A DNA stretch of 64,000 bases from Actinomycetes bacterium (GTDB taxonomy: Bacteria > Actinomycetota > Acidimicrobiia > Acidimicrobiales > Palsa-688), in NCBI GenBank assembly GCA_021838445.1, contig JAKCDU010000002.1, forward strand, positions 62,001 to 126,000, written 5' to 3'. The notes beneath the pieces were generated by a model. The model did not search any database and had not been told where the DNA came from. It worked only from the letters and a program-made list of their open reading frames with translations. Made by a program: the position numbers and the translations under genes. This document shows positions 33,417 through 41,711 of the stretch, one piece after another. Each line of letters begins with the position of its first letter. Position 1 is the stretch's first letter.

Positions 33417-34253
33417 TCAGGCGGTGACGCGCGCCGACGCCCCCGCCGACAGGTCGAGGACGGCACCGGTCATGTGGCGGGCCTCGTGGCTGCAGAGGAA
33501 CACGACCATCGCCGAGATCTCCTCGGGCTCGAGGACGGCGTCGGGCTGCACATGCAGCAGGCCGAGGAAGGCTTTGGCGTCCTCGAAGGTCGGCGACTCG
33601 AGGTCGGGGCGCACTTTGCGGGCCAGCCCCTCGTTGTGCACCATCGGGGTGTCGATGTTGCCCGGGGCGATGGCGTTGACGGTGATGCCGAAGCGGGCCA
33701 GGTCCTGCGCGGTGCTCTTCACCAGACCGATGACCCCCCATTTGGACGCCACGTAGGCCCCCATCCCGCCGCTGGCCCCCCGCCCCATCATGGAGGAGAT
33801 GCCGATGATCCGGCCCCGGCCTCCTTTGATCATGTGCGGGGCGGCGGCCCGGAAGGTGTGAAAGGTTCCGGTCAGGTTGGTGTCGATCACGTCGGCCCAG
33901 CGGGCCGGATCGGCCACCTGCACGGGGTCGCCCCCGCTGATCCCGGCGTTGGCCACGGCGATGTCGAGCCGGCCGGCGTCGGTCACCACCTCGCCCACCG
34001 CGGCGTCGAGCGAGGCGAAGTCCCTCACATCGACGCGCTTGGCCCACACCCTGCGGCCCTCGTCGCGGATCATGTCGGCGGTCGCCTTCAGGTCCTCCTC
34101 CCGGGCCAGGGGGTAGTCGAGGGTCGGGAGGTCGTGGCACTGGTCGAAGATGGCCACGTCCGCTCCCTCCCGGGCGAGAGCCAGAGCGTGGCTGCGTCCC
34201 ATTCCCCTGGCCCCACCCGTGACCAGGGCCACCTGACCGTCGAACCGTCCCAT
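33417..34253 (-). CDS. Short-chain dehydrogenase, mycofactocin-type
   Basis: A 278-residue Rossmann oxidoreductase with TGGARGMGR (12-20) for the nucleotide, NAG at 102-104, Ser153-Ser154 and Tyr167-x3-Lys171. Between beta-2 and beta-3 it has the long insertion (about 37-70, with CHDLPTLDYPLAREEDLKAT) that marks the mycofactocin-coupled SDR subfamily, whose NAD stays bound and is reoxidised by mycofactocin. The substrate is probably an alcohol or hydroxyacyl compound. No mft genes are in the window. It lies 58 bp upstream of amidohydrolase paralog 1 on the same strand, but that gene has its own promoter. Confidence 0.88.
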   Translation of the reverse strand: MGRFDGQVALVTGGARGMGRSHALALAREGADVAIFDQCHDLPTLDYPLAREEDLKATADMIRDEGRRVWAKRVDVRDFASLDAAVGEVVTDAGRLDIAVANAGISGGDPVQVADPARWADVIDTNLTGTFHTFRAAAPHMIKGGRGRIIGISSMMGRGASGGMGAYVASKWGVIGLVKSTAQDLARFGITVNAIAPGNIDTPMVHNEGLARKVRPDLESPTFEDAKAFLGLLHVQPDAVLEPEEISAMVVFLCSHEARHMTGAVLDLSAGASARVTA

Positions 34254-34282
34254 GGGGCGGGCAGGTTAGACACTCCGAGCAC

Positions 34283-34318
34283 CGATCGCGCCGATCACGC
34301 CGATCACGCCGATCACGC
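34283..34318 (+). repeat. Four 9-bp tandem repeats in a divergent promoter region
   Basis: Units of CGATCACGC (the first is CGATCGCGC) occupy 34283-34318, between the divergent SDR and fbiC genes. They contain repeated GATC. Confidence 0.85.
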
Positions 34319-34347
34319 CGCTCCTGCGGGTACCGGCCCGGCCCGGG

Positions 34348-34353
34348 TAGCGT
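34348..34353 (+). promoter_or_regulatory. Candidate -10 box for fbiC
   Basis: TAGCGT, 8 nt before ATG 34362; no ribosome binding site is present. Confidence 0.35.
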
Positions 34354-34361
34354 GACCCGGC

Positions 34362-36707
34362 ATGGAGCCGGTGGAAGAGTCGCACGAGTTGCAGCGCAGG
34401 GCCAGGGCCATCCGGGACCGCGCCTTCGGCACGCGGGTCACGTTCTCCCCCAAGGTGTTCATACCCCTGACCATGCTGTGCCGGGACCGCTGCGGCTACT
34501 GCACTTTCGCCAAAGCCCCGGCCCGCATCGACTCGCCCTTCCTCAGCCCCGACGAGGTCGTCGACCTGGCCCGGCGGGGGGCGGAGGTGGGCTGCCACGA
34601 GGCGCTGTTCACTCTGGGCGAACGCCCCGAGGAGCGCTACCCCCTGGCCCGGGCCTGGCTGGCCGAGCACGGGTACCGCTCCACCGTCGACTACCTCGTG
34701 GCCATGTGCCGCCTGGTGATCGACGAGACCGGTCTGCTCCCCCACGCCAACGCCGGGGCGCTCTTCGCCGAGGAACTGTCGGCGCTGCGCCCGGTGACGG
34801 CCAGCCAGGGAATGATGCTCGAGACCCTCCGGGAGGACATCGAGGCCCACCGGGGTTCCCCGGACAAGCTGCCGGCCCGGCGCCTGGCCACCCTGGAGGA
34901 GGCCGGACGCCTGGCCATCCCCTTCACGACCGGAATCCTCGTCGGCATCGGCGAGACCCGCGCCGACCGCATCGAGGCCATCGAGGCCATCGCCGCCGCC
35001 CACGCCCGCCACGGCCACGTTCAGGAAGTGATCGTCCAGAACTTCCTGCCCAAGCCGGGGACGGCCATGCACCGGGACCAACCGTGCCCCGACGCCGACT
35101 TCCTCGAGGCCATCGCCCTGGCCCGGACCATCCTCCCGCCCGAGGTCCACTTGCAGGCACCGCCCAATCTGTCCGACGATTTCGGGCGCCTGCTCGACGC
35201 CGGCATCGACGACTGGGGCGGGGTGTCGGCGGTGACGGCCGACCACGTGAACCCCGAGCGGCCGTGGCCTTCGCTCGAACGCCTGCGGGCCGCCACCGAG
35301 GCGGCCGGCAAGACGCTGGCCCCGCGCCTCACCATCTACCCCGAGTTCGCCGCCGACCCCGACAGGTGGCTCGACGCCGACATGCGCTTCGCCGTGCTCG
35401 ACCGTTGCGACGCCGAGAGCCTGGCGCGCGACGACCCCGGCTCGGTCTTCCCGCAGAAGGTCGGCGAGTACCGCAACATCGGCGACGGCGCCGAGGTCAT
35501 CCTGGTCGGCCGGCGCTCGACCCAGTGGTACTCCGGTGCCGACCGCAGCCCCATCCAGCTGGTCGGGTCAGCAGCACCCGAGCCGCGGTTGGCCCAAGGG
35601 CCGGTGGCCGAGGTGCTGACCGGTGTGCGTCTCGGCCAGGAACCCGGGGAGGAGGAGCTCACGGTCCTGTTCTCGGCGCGCCGTGCCGAGGTCGCCGCGG
35701 TGGCCGCGCTCGCCGACGAGCTGAGGGCCGAGGCGGTCGGCGACACGGTGACGTGGGTCTCCAACCGCAACATCAACTACACCAACGTGTGCACCTTCAA
35801 ATGTCGCTTCTGCGGCTTCTCCAAGGGCCCGTTGTCCTTGAACCTGCGGGGCACGCCCTACCTTCTCACCCTCGAGGACATCGCCGCCCGGACCCGCGAG
35901 GCCTGGGACATGGGAGCCACCGAGGTCTGCCTGCAGGGAGGCATCCATCCCGACTTCGACGGGGACTACTACATCGACGTGACGAGGGCGGTCAAAGAGG
36001 CGGCTCCCGACATCCACGTGCACGGCTTCACCGCGCTCGAGGTGACCGAGGGGGCCCGGCGCCTCGGTGAGCCGCTGGAGACCTACCTGAGGCGCCTCAT
36101 GGACGCCGGCCTGCGCAGCCTGCCCGGGACCGCGGCCGAAATCCTCGACGACGGCATACGGGCCACCCTCTGCCCGGACAAGATCGACACCCAGCAGTGG
36201 CTCGACGCCCATCGCTCGGCCCACCGGGTCGGCCTGCGCTCGAACATCACCATCATGTTCGGCTCCATCGAGACCCCCCGCCACTGGGCCCGTCACCTGG
36301 TCATAACCCGCGACCTGCAGAAGGAGACCGGCGGCTTCACCGAGTTCGTGGCGCTCCCCTTCGTGCACATGGCCGCCCCCATCTACCTGCAGCGCAAGTC
36401 CCGCCGCGGACCGACGTGGCGCGAGGTGGTGCTCATGCACGCCGTGGCCCGCATCGCCTACCGCGGCTTGATCGACCACGTCCAGGCGTCGTGGGTGAAA
36501 CTCGGCGCCGACGGGGTGCGCCAGCTGCTCCAGGCCGGAGTGGACGACCTCGGGGGCACCCTCATCGACGAGAACATCTCCCGTGCCGCCGGTGCCTCCC
36601 ACGGCCAAGGCATGCAGGAGGAAGGTTTCCGGTCGATCACCTCACCACTTGGTCGCACCCTGGAGCAGCGGACCACCCTGTACGGCAGGGTGGTCGCGGC
36701 CCTCTGA
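34362..36707 (+). CDS. fbiC: FO synthase (fused CofG-CofH)
   Basis: Builds the deazaflavin FO, the chromophore of coenzyme F420, from tyrosine and a pyrimidine intermediate using two radical-SAM centres. The 781-residue protein is a CofG half (about 1-380) with CRDRCGYC (Cys40, 44, 47) and a CofH half (about 440-781) with CTFKCRFC (Cys477, 481, 484). The fusion is normal for Actinobacteria; the length is slightly below the roughly 850 residues of mycobacterial FbiC. The nearest obvious F420-type user in the window is the LLM oxidoreductase at 51262. It is divergent from the SDR; other F420 genes are not in the window. Confidence 0.97.
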   Translation: MEPVEESHELQRRARAIRDRAFGTRVTFSPKVFIPLTMLCRDRCGYCTFAKAPARIDSPFLSPDEVVDLARRGAEVGCHEALFTLGERPEERYPLARAWLAEHGYRSTVDYLVAMCRLVIDETGLLPHANAGALFAEELSALRPVTASQGMMLETLREDIEAHRGSPDKLPARRLATLEEAGRLAIPFTTGILVGIGETRADRIEAIEAIAAAHARHGHVQEVIVQNFLPKPGTAMHRDQPCPDADFLEAIALARTILPPEVHLQAPPNLSDDFGRLLDAGIDDWGGVSAVTADHVNPERPWPSLERLRAATEAAGKTLAPRLTIYPEFAADPDRWLDADMRFAVLDRCDAESLARDDPGSVFPQKVGEYRNIGDGAEVILVGRRSTQWYSGADRSPIQLVGSAAPEPRLAQGPVAEVLTGVRLGQEPGEEELTVLFSARRAEVAAVAALADELRAEAVGDTVTWVSNRNINYTNVCTFKCRFCGFSKGPLSLNLRGTPYLLTLEDIAARTREAWDMGATEVCLQGGIHPDFDGDYYIDVTRAVKEAAPDIHVHGFTALEVTEGARRLGEPLETYLRRLMDAGLRSLPGTAAEILDDGIRATLCPDKIDTQQWLDAHRSAHRVGLRSNITIMFGSIETPRHWARHLVITRDLQKETGGFTEFVALPFVHMAAPIYLQRKSRRGPTWREVVLMHAVARIAYRGLIDHVQASWVKLGADGVRQLLQAGVDDLGGTLIDENISRAAGASHGQGMQEEGFRSITSPLGRTLEQRTTLYGRVVAAL

Positions 36708-36742
36708 CGGGGTCGGAGGGGTGGGAGCCGAGCGGCAGCTCC

Positions 36743-36748
36743 TAAGGT
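36743..36748 (+). promoter_or_regulatory. Leaderless -10 box for the quinone oxidoreductase gene
   Basis: TAAGGT, 7 nt before ATG 36756. Confidence 0.45.
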
Positions 36749-36755
36749 CGAACCC

Positions 36756-37733
36756 ATGAGAGCTGTTGTGTGCCGGGAGATCGGCGGCCCCGACCTCCTG
36801 GCCATCGAGGACGTGGCGGAGCCGGTCGCAGGGCCGGGGCAGGTGCTGGTCGAGGTCCGGGCCTGCTCGGTCAACTTCCCGGACCTGCTCATGATCCAGA
36901 ACCTCTACCAGTTCAAGCCGGAGCTGCCGTTCATCCCCGGCAGCGAGGTGGCCGGGGTGGTGCACGCCGTCGGGGACGGCGTCGACCGCTTCTCGCCCGG
37001 CGACAGGGTTCTCGGCAGCTCGCTGTTCGTGGGAGGGCTGGCCGAGTTGGCGGCACTGTCAGCCGACACGACCGTCGCCGTACCCGACGATGTCAGCTTC
37101 GAGGACGCCGCCGGACTCCTCTACGCCTACGGAACCTCTCAGTACGCCCTGAAGGACCGGGCCCGCCTGCGGCCGGGCGAGACCCTGCTGGTGCTCGGCG
37201 CGGCCGGAGGGGTGGGTCTGGCCGCGGTGGAGATCGGAGTCCTGATGGGCGCCCGGGTGATCGCCGCAGCGTCGACCGACGAGAAGCTCGAGCTGTGCCG
37301 GGCCCACGGGGCGGCGGAGACGATCAACTACAGCCGCGAGGACCTGAAGGCCCGGGTGCGCGAGCTCACCGGCGGCGCCGGGGCGGACGTGGTCTACGAC
37401 CCGGTGGGCGGCCCCTACTCGGAGCCGGCCCTGCGCTCGACGGCCTGGGAGGGACGCTTCCTCGTCATCGGTTTCGCCGCCGGCGACATCCCCCGGATGC
37501 CGCTCAACCTGGCTCTGCTGCGCGGCTGCAGCATCGTCGGCGTGTTCTGGGGATCGTTCGTCGGGCGCGAACCGCAACGTCACCGGGCCAACGTCTCGGA
37601 GCTGGTGGAGTGGTGGCGCAGACAGTCCCTGCGACCGCACACTTCGGCGTCCTACCCACTCGAACGCTCGGCGTCGGCTTTCGCCGACCTGGCCGAGCGG
37701 CGGGTCATGGGCAAGGTGGTCGTGGTCCCCTGA
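36756..37733 (+). CDS. NADPH:quinone oxidoreductase, zinc-independent MDR family
   Basis: A 325-residue medium-chain reductase. The N-terminal GroES-like domain has VRACSVNFPDLLMIQNLYQFKPELPFIPGSEVAG, a QOR-type signature broken here into its blocks, and lacks the catalytic-zinc cysteine and lobe cysteines. The Rossmann motif is LGAAGGVGLAAVEIG (about 144-158), and GADVVYDPVGG and a C-terminal MGKVVVVP follow. Members reduce quinones or enoyl groups with NADPH. The leaderless -10 box suggests its own promoter, 48 bp after fbiC. Confidence 0.9.
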   Translation: MRAVVCREIGGPDLLAIEDVAEPVAGPGQVLVEVRACSVNFPDLLMIQNLYQFKPELPFIPGSEVAGVVHAVGDGVDRFSPGDRVLGSSLFVGGLAELAALSADTTVAVPDDVSFEDAAGLLYAYGTSQYALKDRARLRPGETLLVLGAAGGVGLAAVEIGVLMGARVIAAASTDEKLELCRAHGAAETINYSREDLKARVRELTGGAGADVVYDPVGGPYSEPALRSTAWEGRFLVIGFAAGDIPRMPLNLALLRGCSIVGVFWGSFVGREPQRHRANVSELVEWWRRQSLRPHTSASYPLERSASAFADLAERRVMGKVVVVP

Positions 37734-37782
37734 CCACCCGGCCCGACCCAGGCGGAGCCCGGCGCCCCTCCGGCCTCCCGCG

Positions 37783-37788
37783 TAGGAT
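37783..37788 (+). promoter_or_regulatory. Leaderless -10 box for the M20 amidohydrolase gene
   Basis: TAGGAT, 7 nt before ATG 37796. Confidence 0.45.
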
Positions 37789-37795
37789 AAGCGGA

Positions 37796-39007
37796 ATGAG
37801 CGGAATGGTCGATAGAGAGCTCGCAGTCGATCTGAGACGATCCGCAGGGTCGGCCATGGAGGACGCCGTCGACACCCGACGCCGCATCCACGCCGACCCC
37901 GAGATCGGCCTGGAACTGCCCCACACCCAGGAGCTGGTGGCGTCGAAGCTGGCGCAACTGGGCCTGCGCATGGTCATGGGCCGCGGGTGCTCGTCAGTGG
38001 TCGCGGTCATCGAAGGTGACCGCCCCGGTCCGACCACGCTCCTTCGCGCCGACATGGACGCCCTGGAGATGCCCGAGGACACCGGCCTCGAGTTCGCGTC
38101 GCGGACCGCCGGGCGGATGCACGCCTGCGGCCACGACGCCCACACCGCCATGCTCCTCGGCGCCGCCCGCCTCCTCTGCGACCGGCGCCGCGAGCTCGCC
38201 GGCCGGGTGGTCCTCATGTTCCAACCGGGCGAGGAGGGCCATGACGGGGCCAGGGTCATGCTCGACGAGGGCCTCCTCGCCGAGTACCACCCGGACCGGG
38301 CCTTCGCCCTGCACATCTCCTCGGTCCTGCCGTCCGGGTGGATCAGCACCCGGCCGGGAACGCTGATGGCATCGGCCGACGAGTTCCGCGTGACGGTCAC
38401 CGGCCGGGGCGGGCACGCCTCGATGCCCCACGACGCCACCGACCCGGTGCCGGCGGCCTGCACCATCGTGACCTCGATCCAGTCCATGGTGACCCGCACC
38501 GTGCCGGCCTTCGATCCCGCGGTGGTCACCGTCAGCACCATCCACGGGGGGACGGCGACCAACGTGATCCCCGAGCGGGTCGTTCTCGGCGGAACCATCC
38601 GGGCCGTCTCGGACCGCTCCCGTGACCTGGTGCTCTCCAAGCTCGGCGAGCTGTGCCGGAACGTGGCGGAAGCCCACGGCTGCCGGGCCGAGATGGAGGT
38701 CCAGCCGCACAGCTATCCCGTCACCGTCAACGACGACGACTTCGCCGCCCACACCCTCGCCGTGGCGCGCCGCCTGGTAGGCGACGGGGCCATGACGATG
38801 CCCACCCCGGTCATGGGGGCCGAGGACTGGTCCCACGTCCTGCGCCAGGTCAAGGGCAGCATGGCCTTCCTGGGAGCGGCCCCGAGCGGGGTGGCCAGTC
38901 CGGCCCCGAACCACTCGAACCACTTCGTGATCGAAGAGGACGCCATGGCCGACGGGATGGCCATGTACGCGGCCATGGCTCTGAGCGGCGACGGTGAGCC
39001 GGCGTGA
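37796..39007 (+). CDS. M20-family amidohydrolase (hippurate/IAA-amino-acid hydrolase-like)
   Basis: A 403-residue metal-dependent amidase that cleaves N-acyl amino acids or related amides. Metal ligands are visible in HACGHDAH (Cys111, His113, His116) and FQPGEEG (Glu146, Glu147). The lid domain begins at about 190 with RVTVTGRGGHASMPH. A late NHSNHFVIEED supplies the last metal His. ATG 37796 is chosen; ATG 37805 is possible. The stop overlaps the GTG of the carbonic anhydrase (GTGA), giving a two-gene transcript. Confidence 0.92.
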   Translation: MSGMVDRELAVDLRRSAGSAMEDAVDTRRRIHADPEIGLELPHTQELVASKLAQLGLRMVMGRGCSSVVAVIEGDRPGPTTLLRADMDALEMPEDTGLEFASRTAGRMHACGHDAHTAMLLGAARLLCDRRRELAGRVVLMFQPGEEGHDGARVMLDEGLLAEYHPDRAFALHISSVLPSGWISTRPGTLMASADEFRVTVTGRGGHASMPHDATDPVPAACTIVTSIQSMVTRTVPAFDPAVVTVSTIHGGTATNVIPERVVLGGTIRAVSDRSRDLVLSKLGELCRNVAEAHGCRAEMEVQPHSYPVTVNDDDFAAHTLAVARRLVGDGAMTMPTPVMGAEDWSHVLRQVKGSMAFLGAAPSGVASPAPNHSNHFVIEEDAMADGMAMYAAMALSGDGEPA

Positions 39008-39513
39008 GCGCCACTGATGGCCTCATCGCCAACGCCGAACGCTACTTCGAACGGGGCTTCCACGACGGCTCCCGGGCGGTGCGGCCGGCGCTACAGCTGA
39101 CCGTCGTGTCGTGCATGGACTCGCGCATCGACCTGTTCTCCCTCCTCGGGCTCAAGATCGGCGACGCCCACATGATCCGCAACGCCGGCGGAGTGGTCAC
39201 CGAGGACACCATCCGTTCGCTGGCCATCTCGCAGCGCTTTCTCGGCACCCGCGAGATCGTGCTGATCCACCACACCAACTGCGGCCTCGAAGGACTCGAC
39301 GACCAGCGGCTCGCCGACGACCTCGAGTCGGAGACGGGTACCCGTCCGACATGGCGGGCCCGCGGTTTCACCGACGTGGCCGACGATGTCCGGCGTTCCA
39401 TCGAGGCCATCCGGGCCGACCCGTTCGTCAAGGAGAAGGGATCCATCCGCGGCTTCGTCTTCGACGTGGTGACCGGTCGCCTGGAGGAGGTCCAGCCCCC
39501 ACCCAGATCATGA
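39004..39513 (+). CDS. Beta-carbonic anhydrase
   Basis: Interconverts CO2 and bicarbonate with a zinc ion. The 169-residue protein has the ligands Cys37 (VSCMDSR, with the Asp39-Arg41 dyad), His90 and Cys93 (HHTNCG), and RNAGG near residue 60. It is shorter than plant-type enzymes and close to the small mycobacterial class. It is coupled to the M20 amidohydrolase by a 4-bp overlap, but no functional link is evident. Confidence 0.94.
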   Translation: MSATDGLIANAERYFERGFHDGSRAVRPALQLTVVSCMDSRIDLFSLLGLKIGDAHMIRNAGGVVTEDTIRSLAISQRFLGTREIVLIHHTNCGLEGLDDQRLADDLESETGTRPTWRARGFTDVADDVRRSIEAIRADPFVKEKGSIRGFVFDVVTGRLEEVQPPPRS

Positions 39514-39516
39514 CAT

Positions 39517-39537
39517 CTGCACTGCCCTGACGTGCAG
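39517..39537 (+). other. Weak hairpin after carbonic anhydrase
   Basis: CTGCAC-N9-GTGCAG begins 4 nt after the stop codon. The rest of the 182-bp gap to 39696 shows GC-rich short repeats but no coding frame. Confidence 0.35.
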
Positions 39538-39695
39538 TCGGGTCGGGCCCCTTCGGGCAGCTCCCGAGGCCAAGTCCTGCCCCGAGGTGCAGCCAAAGGG
39601 ACACAACCGCTCCGACCGCGGCCCACAGGCTTGCTCGTACTCCGGGCGTAGCCCATGATGTCACCCGGAAGTCACGTCGAAGGGAGCAGCCGGAA

Positions 39696-40685
39696 ATGGT
39701 TTGGCAACTGGACCAGGGGCAACGTGAGCAGCTCATCGGAGTCGACCTGCCCCGTGACCCAGCCAGCTACATCAAGCAGATCAACGAGCCGCTGGGCGAG
39801 ATCTTCCAGACCTGGATGGAGAACCGGACCCGGGAGGGGAACACGCCGGTCGCCAATCTGGTGGACTTCCTGGTCAGGATCGATCTGGGTCATGACCCGA
39901 CGGAGATCTACGAGCACTTCCTGGGCCCCGAGGCCGAGACCGCCGGCCAGCCGATCAGCTGGCCCAGCAACTACGACATCGCCGCCGCCATCAACGAGAT
40001 CGCCACCTACGAGGTGATGTCGACGCTCGCCGAAGCTACGAACGAGACGGTCGAAAAGCCGAGCTACCAGGAGTACGCCGACGCCGTCCGCCGGGCCGGC
40101 GAACTGGGGCTGCAATGGCTGGGTGACGTGTACGTCCCGTCGTTCGTCGGTGAGGCCTCGATCATGGCCGAGGAGGAGTCGAAGAAGCTGCTGGAGGACC
40201 TCCAGCGCATGACCGACGAGGAAGGTGAAGAGGGCGAGCAGCAGCCCCTCGGAGAGGCCCCCCCGGACCTCGGCGGCGACGATCTGGTCGCGATCGCCGA
40301 GCAGCAGGTAGGGGCCGTGGAGCTCGACCCGGTGCAGATGCGCACGCAGATCCTCGCCTCGTGGCCGTCCTTTGCCTCGAACCTGCGCGATTCCAACCAG
40401 CAAACCCTCAAGAATCTGGACGAGGACGAGAGCGGGGCCCACCCGCTCCCCCTGCTCGTGATGGAGAACTGGGTCCAGGTCGGCGACGACCTCGAGCTGT
40501 TGGAACAGGCACAACACCAGTTCCTCTTGGACAACTGCACCCGGGGATCGGTGTGGATCCCGCTCAAAGGCGGTGTCTTCAATCCCGGCACGATCGCAGT
40601 AGCGGGACCCTTCACCCAGGACGACAAGGACCGGATCGTCCGCCGCTTCGGCGAATTCTCCAAGAAGGCTGTCGAGTTCCGCTGA
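39696..40685 (+). CDS. Hypothetical protein, 329 residues, acidic
   Basis: I do not recognise this protein. It is soluble, with no signal or membrane segment. Residues 1-130 are mixed helices (GVDLPRDPASYIKQINEPLG, then IDLGHDPTEIYEHFL), 135-200 are helical and end in a very acidic stretch (about 175-200, EEGEEGEQQ), and 205-329 have Trp-rich blocks (ASWPSFASNLRD, LVMENWVQVGDDLELL, GSVWIPLKGGVFNPG). GAAGGGAG lies about 9 nt before ATG 39696, so it is well translated. Neighbours on both sides are metabolic genes with their own signals, which gives no hint. Codon use matches its neighbours, so recent transfer is not suggested. Confidence 0.75.
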   Translation: MVWQLDQGQREQLIGVDLPRDPASYIKQINEPLGEIFQTWMENRTREGNTPVANLVDFLVRIDLGHDPTEIYEHFLGPEAETAGQPISWPSNYDIAAAINEIATYEVMSTLAEATNETVEKPSYQEYADAVRRAGELGLQWLGDVYVPSFVGEASIMAEEESKKLLEDLQRMTDEEGEEGEQQPLGEAPPDLGGDDLVAIAEQQVGAVELDPVQMRTQILASWPSFASNLRDSNQQTLKNLDEDESGAHPLPLLVMENWVQVGDDLELLEQAQHQFLLDNCTRGSVWIPLKGGVFNPGTIAVAGPFTQDDKDRIVRRFGEFSKKAVEFR

Positions 40686-40717
40686 GCCGCCTGGCGCAGC
40701 CTTCGAGATTGCCCTTC

Positions 40718-40734
40718 CCCCTATAGTTCAGGGG
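40718..40734. promoter_or_regulatory. Dyad around a -10 box before the crotonase gene
   Basis: CCCCT-N7-AGGGG surrounds TATAGT, a near-consensus -10. A second, wider dyad TTGCCC/GGGCAA (40709-40737) is centred on the same point. GGGGAGGAA then precedes ATG 40753. A repressor site over the -10 is likely. Confidence 0.45.
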
Positions 40735-40752
40735 CAAAAGGGGAGGAACCCA

Positions 40753-41610
40753 ATGGCATACACCGTCATCCTCGTGGACGAGCCGGCACCAGGCGTCCGC
40801 CGCATCACATTGAACCGGCCCGAGAAGCGCAACGCACTGTTCCACCCGCTGCGGGGTGAGATCCTCGACGCCCTGCGGGACGCCGACCAGGACGACTCGA
40901 TCCGGGTCAGCATCGTGCGCGGCGCCGGCAAGTGCTTCTCGGCCGGCTACGACCTCGGAGGCGGCAACGAGGGACTCGACGAGCCGTTCTACACCCCCGG
41001 GGGAGACGGCCACTGGCCCCGCCATGTCACCGAGGGCTGGATGAGCATCTGGGACCTGGCCAAGCCGGTCATCGCCCAGGTCCACGGCTACTGCCTGGCC
41101 GGCGGCAGCGAGCTGGCCTCGGGCTGCGACCTCATCTATGTGGCCGAGGACGCCCAGATCGGTTACCCGGCGGTCCGCTTCGGCGTGCCCGACATGCACT
41201 TCCACGCCTGGACCATGGGGATGCGCAAGGCCATGGAGGCCATGCTCACCGGCAACTCCATGAGCGGGGTGGAGGCCGTCCGCCTGGGCTGGGCCAACGA
41301 CGCCTTCCCGGTCGACCAGCTCGACGCCGCCGTCGTGGACGTGGCCTCGCGCATCGCCCAGCTGCCGCCGGACATCGTCCAGATCAACAAGCGGGTCGTG
41401 CACCGCCAGATGGAGGTCATGGGGCTTCGCACCGGCATCAGGATCGGTACCGAACTGTGTGCCCTCGGAACCCGCCAGGAGTCCATGCGTGCGTTCATCG
41501 CCGAGATGGAGGGCGGCCTCACCGCCGCCCTGACCAAGCGTGACGCCCCCTTCGGCGACTACCGCACCGCCGAGCGCCAGCCTTCGGCCGCCCCCACCGC
41601 CGGGGACTGA
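40753..41610 (+). CDS. Enoyl-CoA hydratase/isomerase (crotonase) family protein
   Basis: A 285-residue crotonase acting on acyl-CoA intermediates of beta-oxidation-like pathways. The oxyanion-hole segments are FSAGYDLGGG and GYCLAGGSELASGCDL, with Glu in the first catalytic position. The second catalytic Glu (in the usual PE-x-x-x-G) is replaced by PAVRFGVPD, so it may not be a true hydratase; isomerase, thioesterase or hydrolase activity are options. The C-terminal helical region is longer than the 260 residues typical, with a Pro/Ala tail. A strong ribosome binding site and a dyad promoter precede it. It faces the CoA-transferase cluster. Confidence 0.88.
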   Translation: MAYTVILVDEPAPGVRRITLNRPEKRNALFHPLRGEILDALRDADQDDSIRVSIVRGAGKCFSAGYDLGGGNEGLDEPFYTPGGDGHWPRHVTEGWMSIWDLAKPVIAQVHGYCLAGGSELASGCDLIYVAEDAQIGYPAVRFGVPDMHFHAWTMGMRKAMEAMLTGNSMSGVEAVRLGWANDAFPVDQLDAAVVDVASRIAQLPPDIVQINKRVVHRQMEVMGLRTGIRIGTELCALGTRQESMRAFIAEMEGGLTAALTKRDAPFGDYRTAERQPSAAPTAGD

Positions 41611-41648
41611 TCCGCCCACCACCCACCACCCACCTACCGCCGAGAGCC

Positions 41649-41683
41649 GGGGGGCGCCAGGCGCAAAGGCGCGGGCGCCCTCC
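41649..41683. terminator. Hairpin between crotonase and the convergent CoA-transferase gene
   Basis: GGGGGGCGCC pairs with GGCGCCCTCC over ten pairs with one G-U, and the loop holds a 4-bp inner stem (GCGC). A bidirectional terminator is likely. Confidence 0.55.
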
Positions 41684-41711
41684 CCGGGGCGGCGTCTCGA
41701 CCACCACTTCT

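Noticed and set aside
31646-33427. A 593-codon plus-strand open frame opposite the GH15 and amidohydrolase genes
   Set aside because: Antisense shadow: both minus-strand proteins have clear domains, and this frame has a low-complexity His/Gly/Arg composition.
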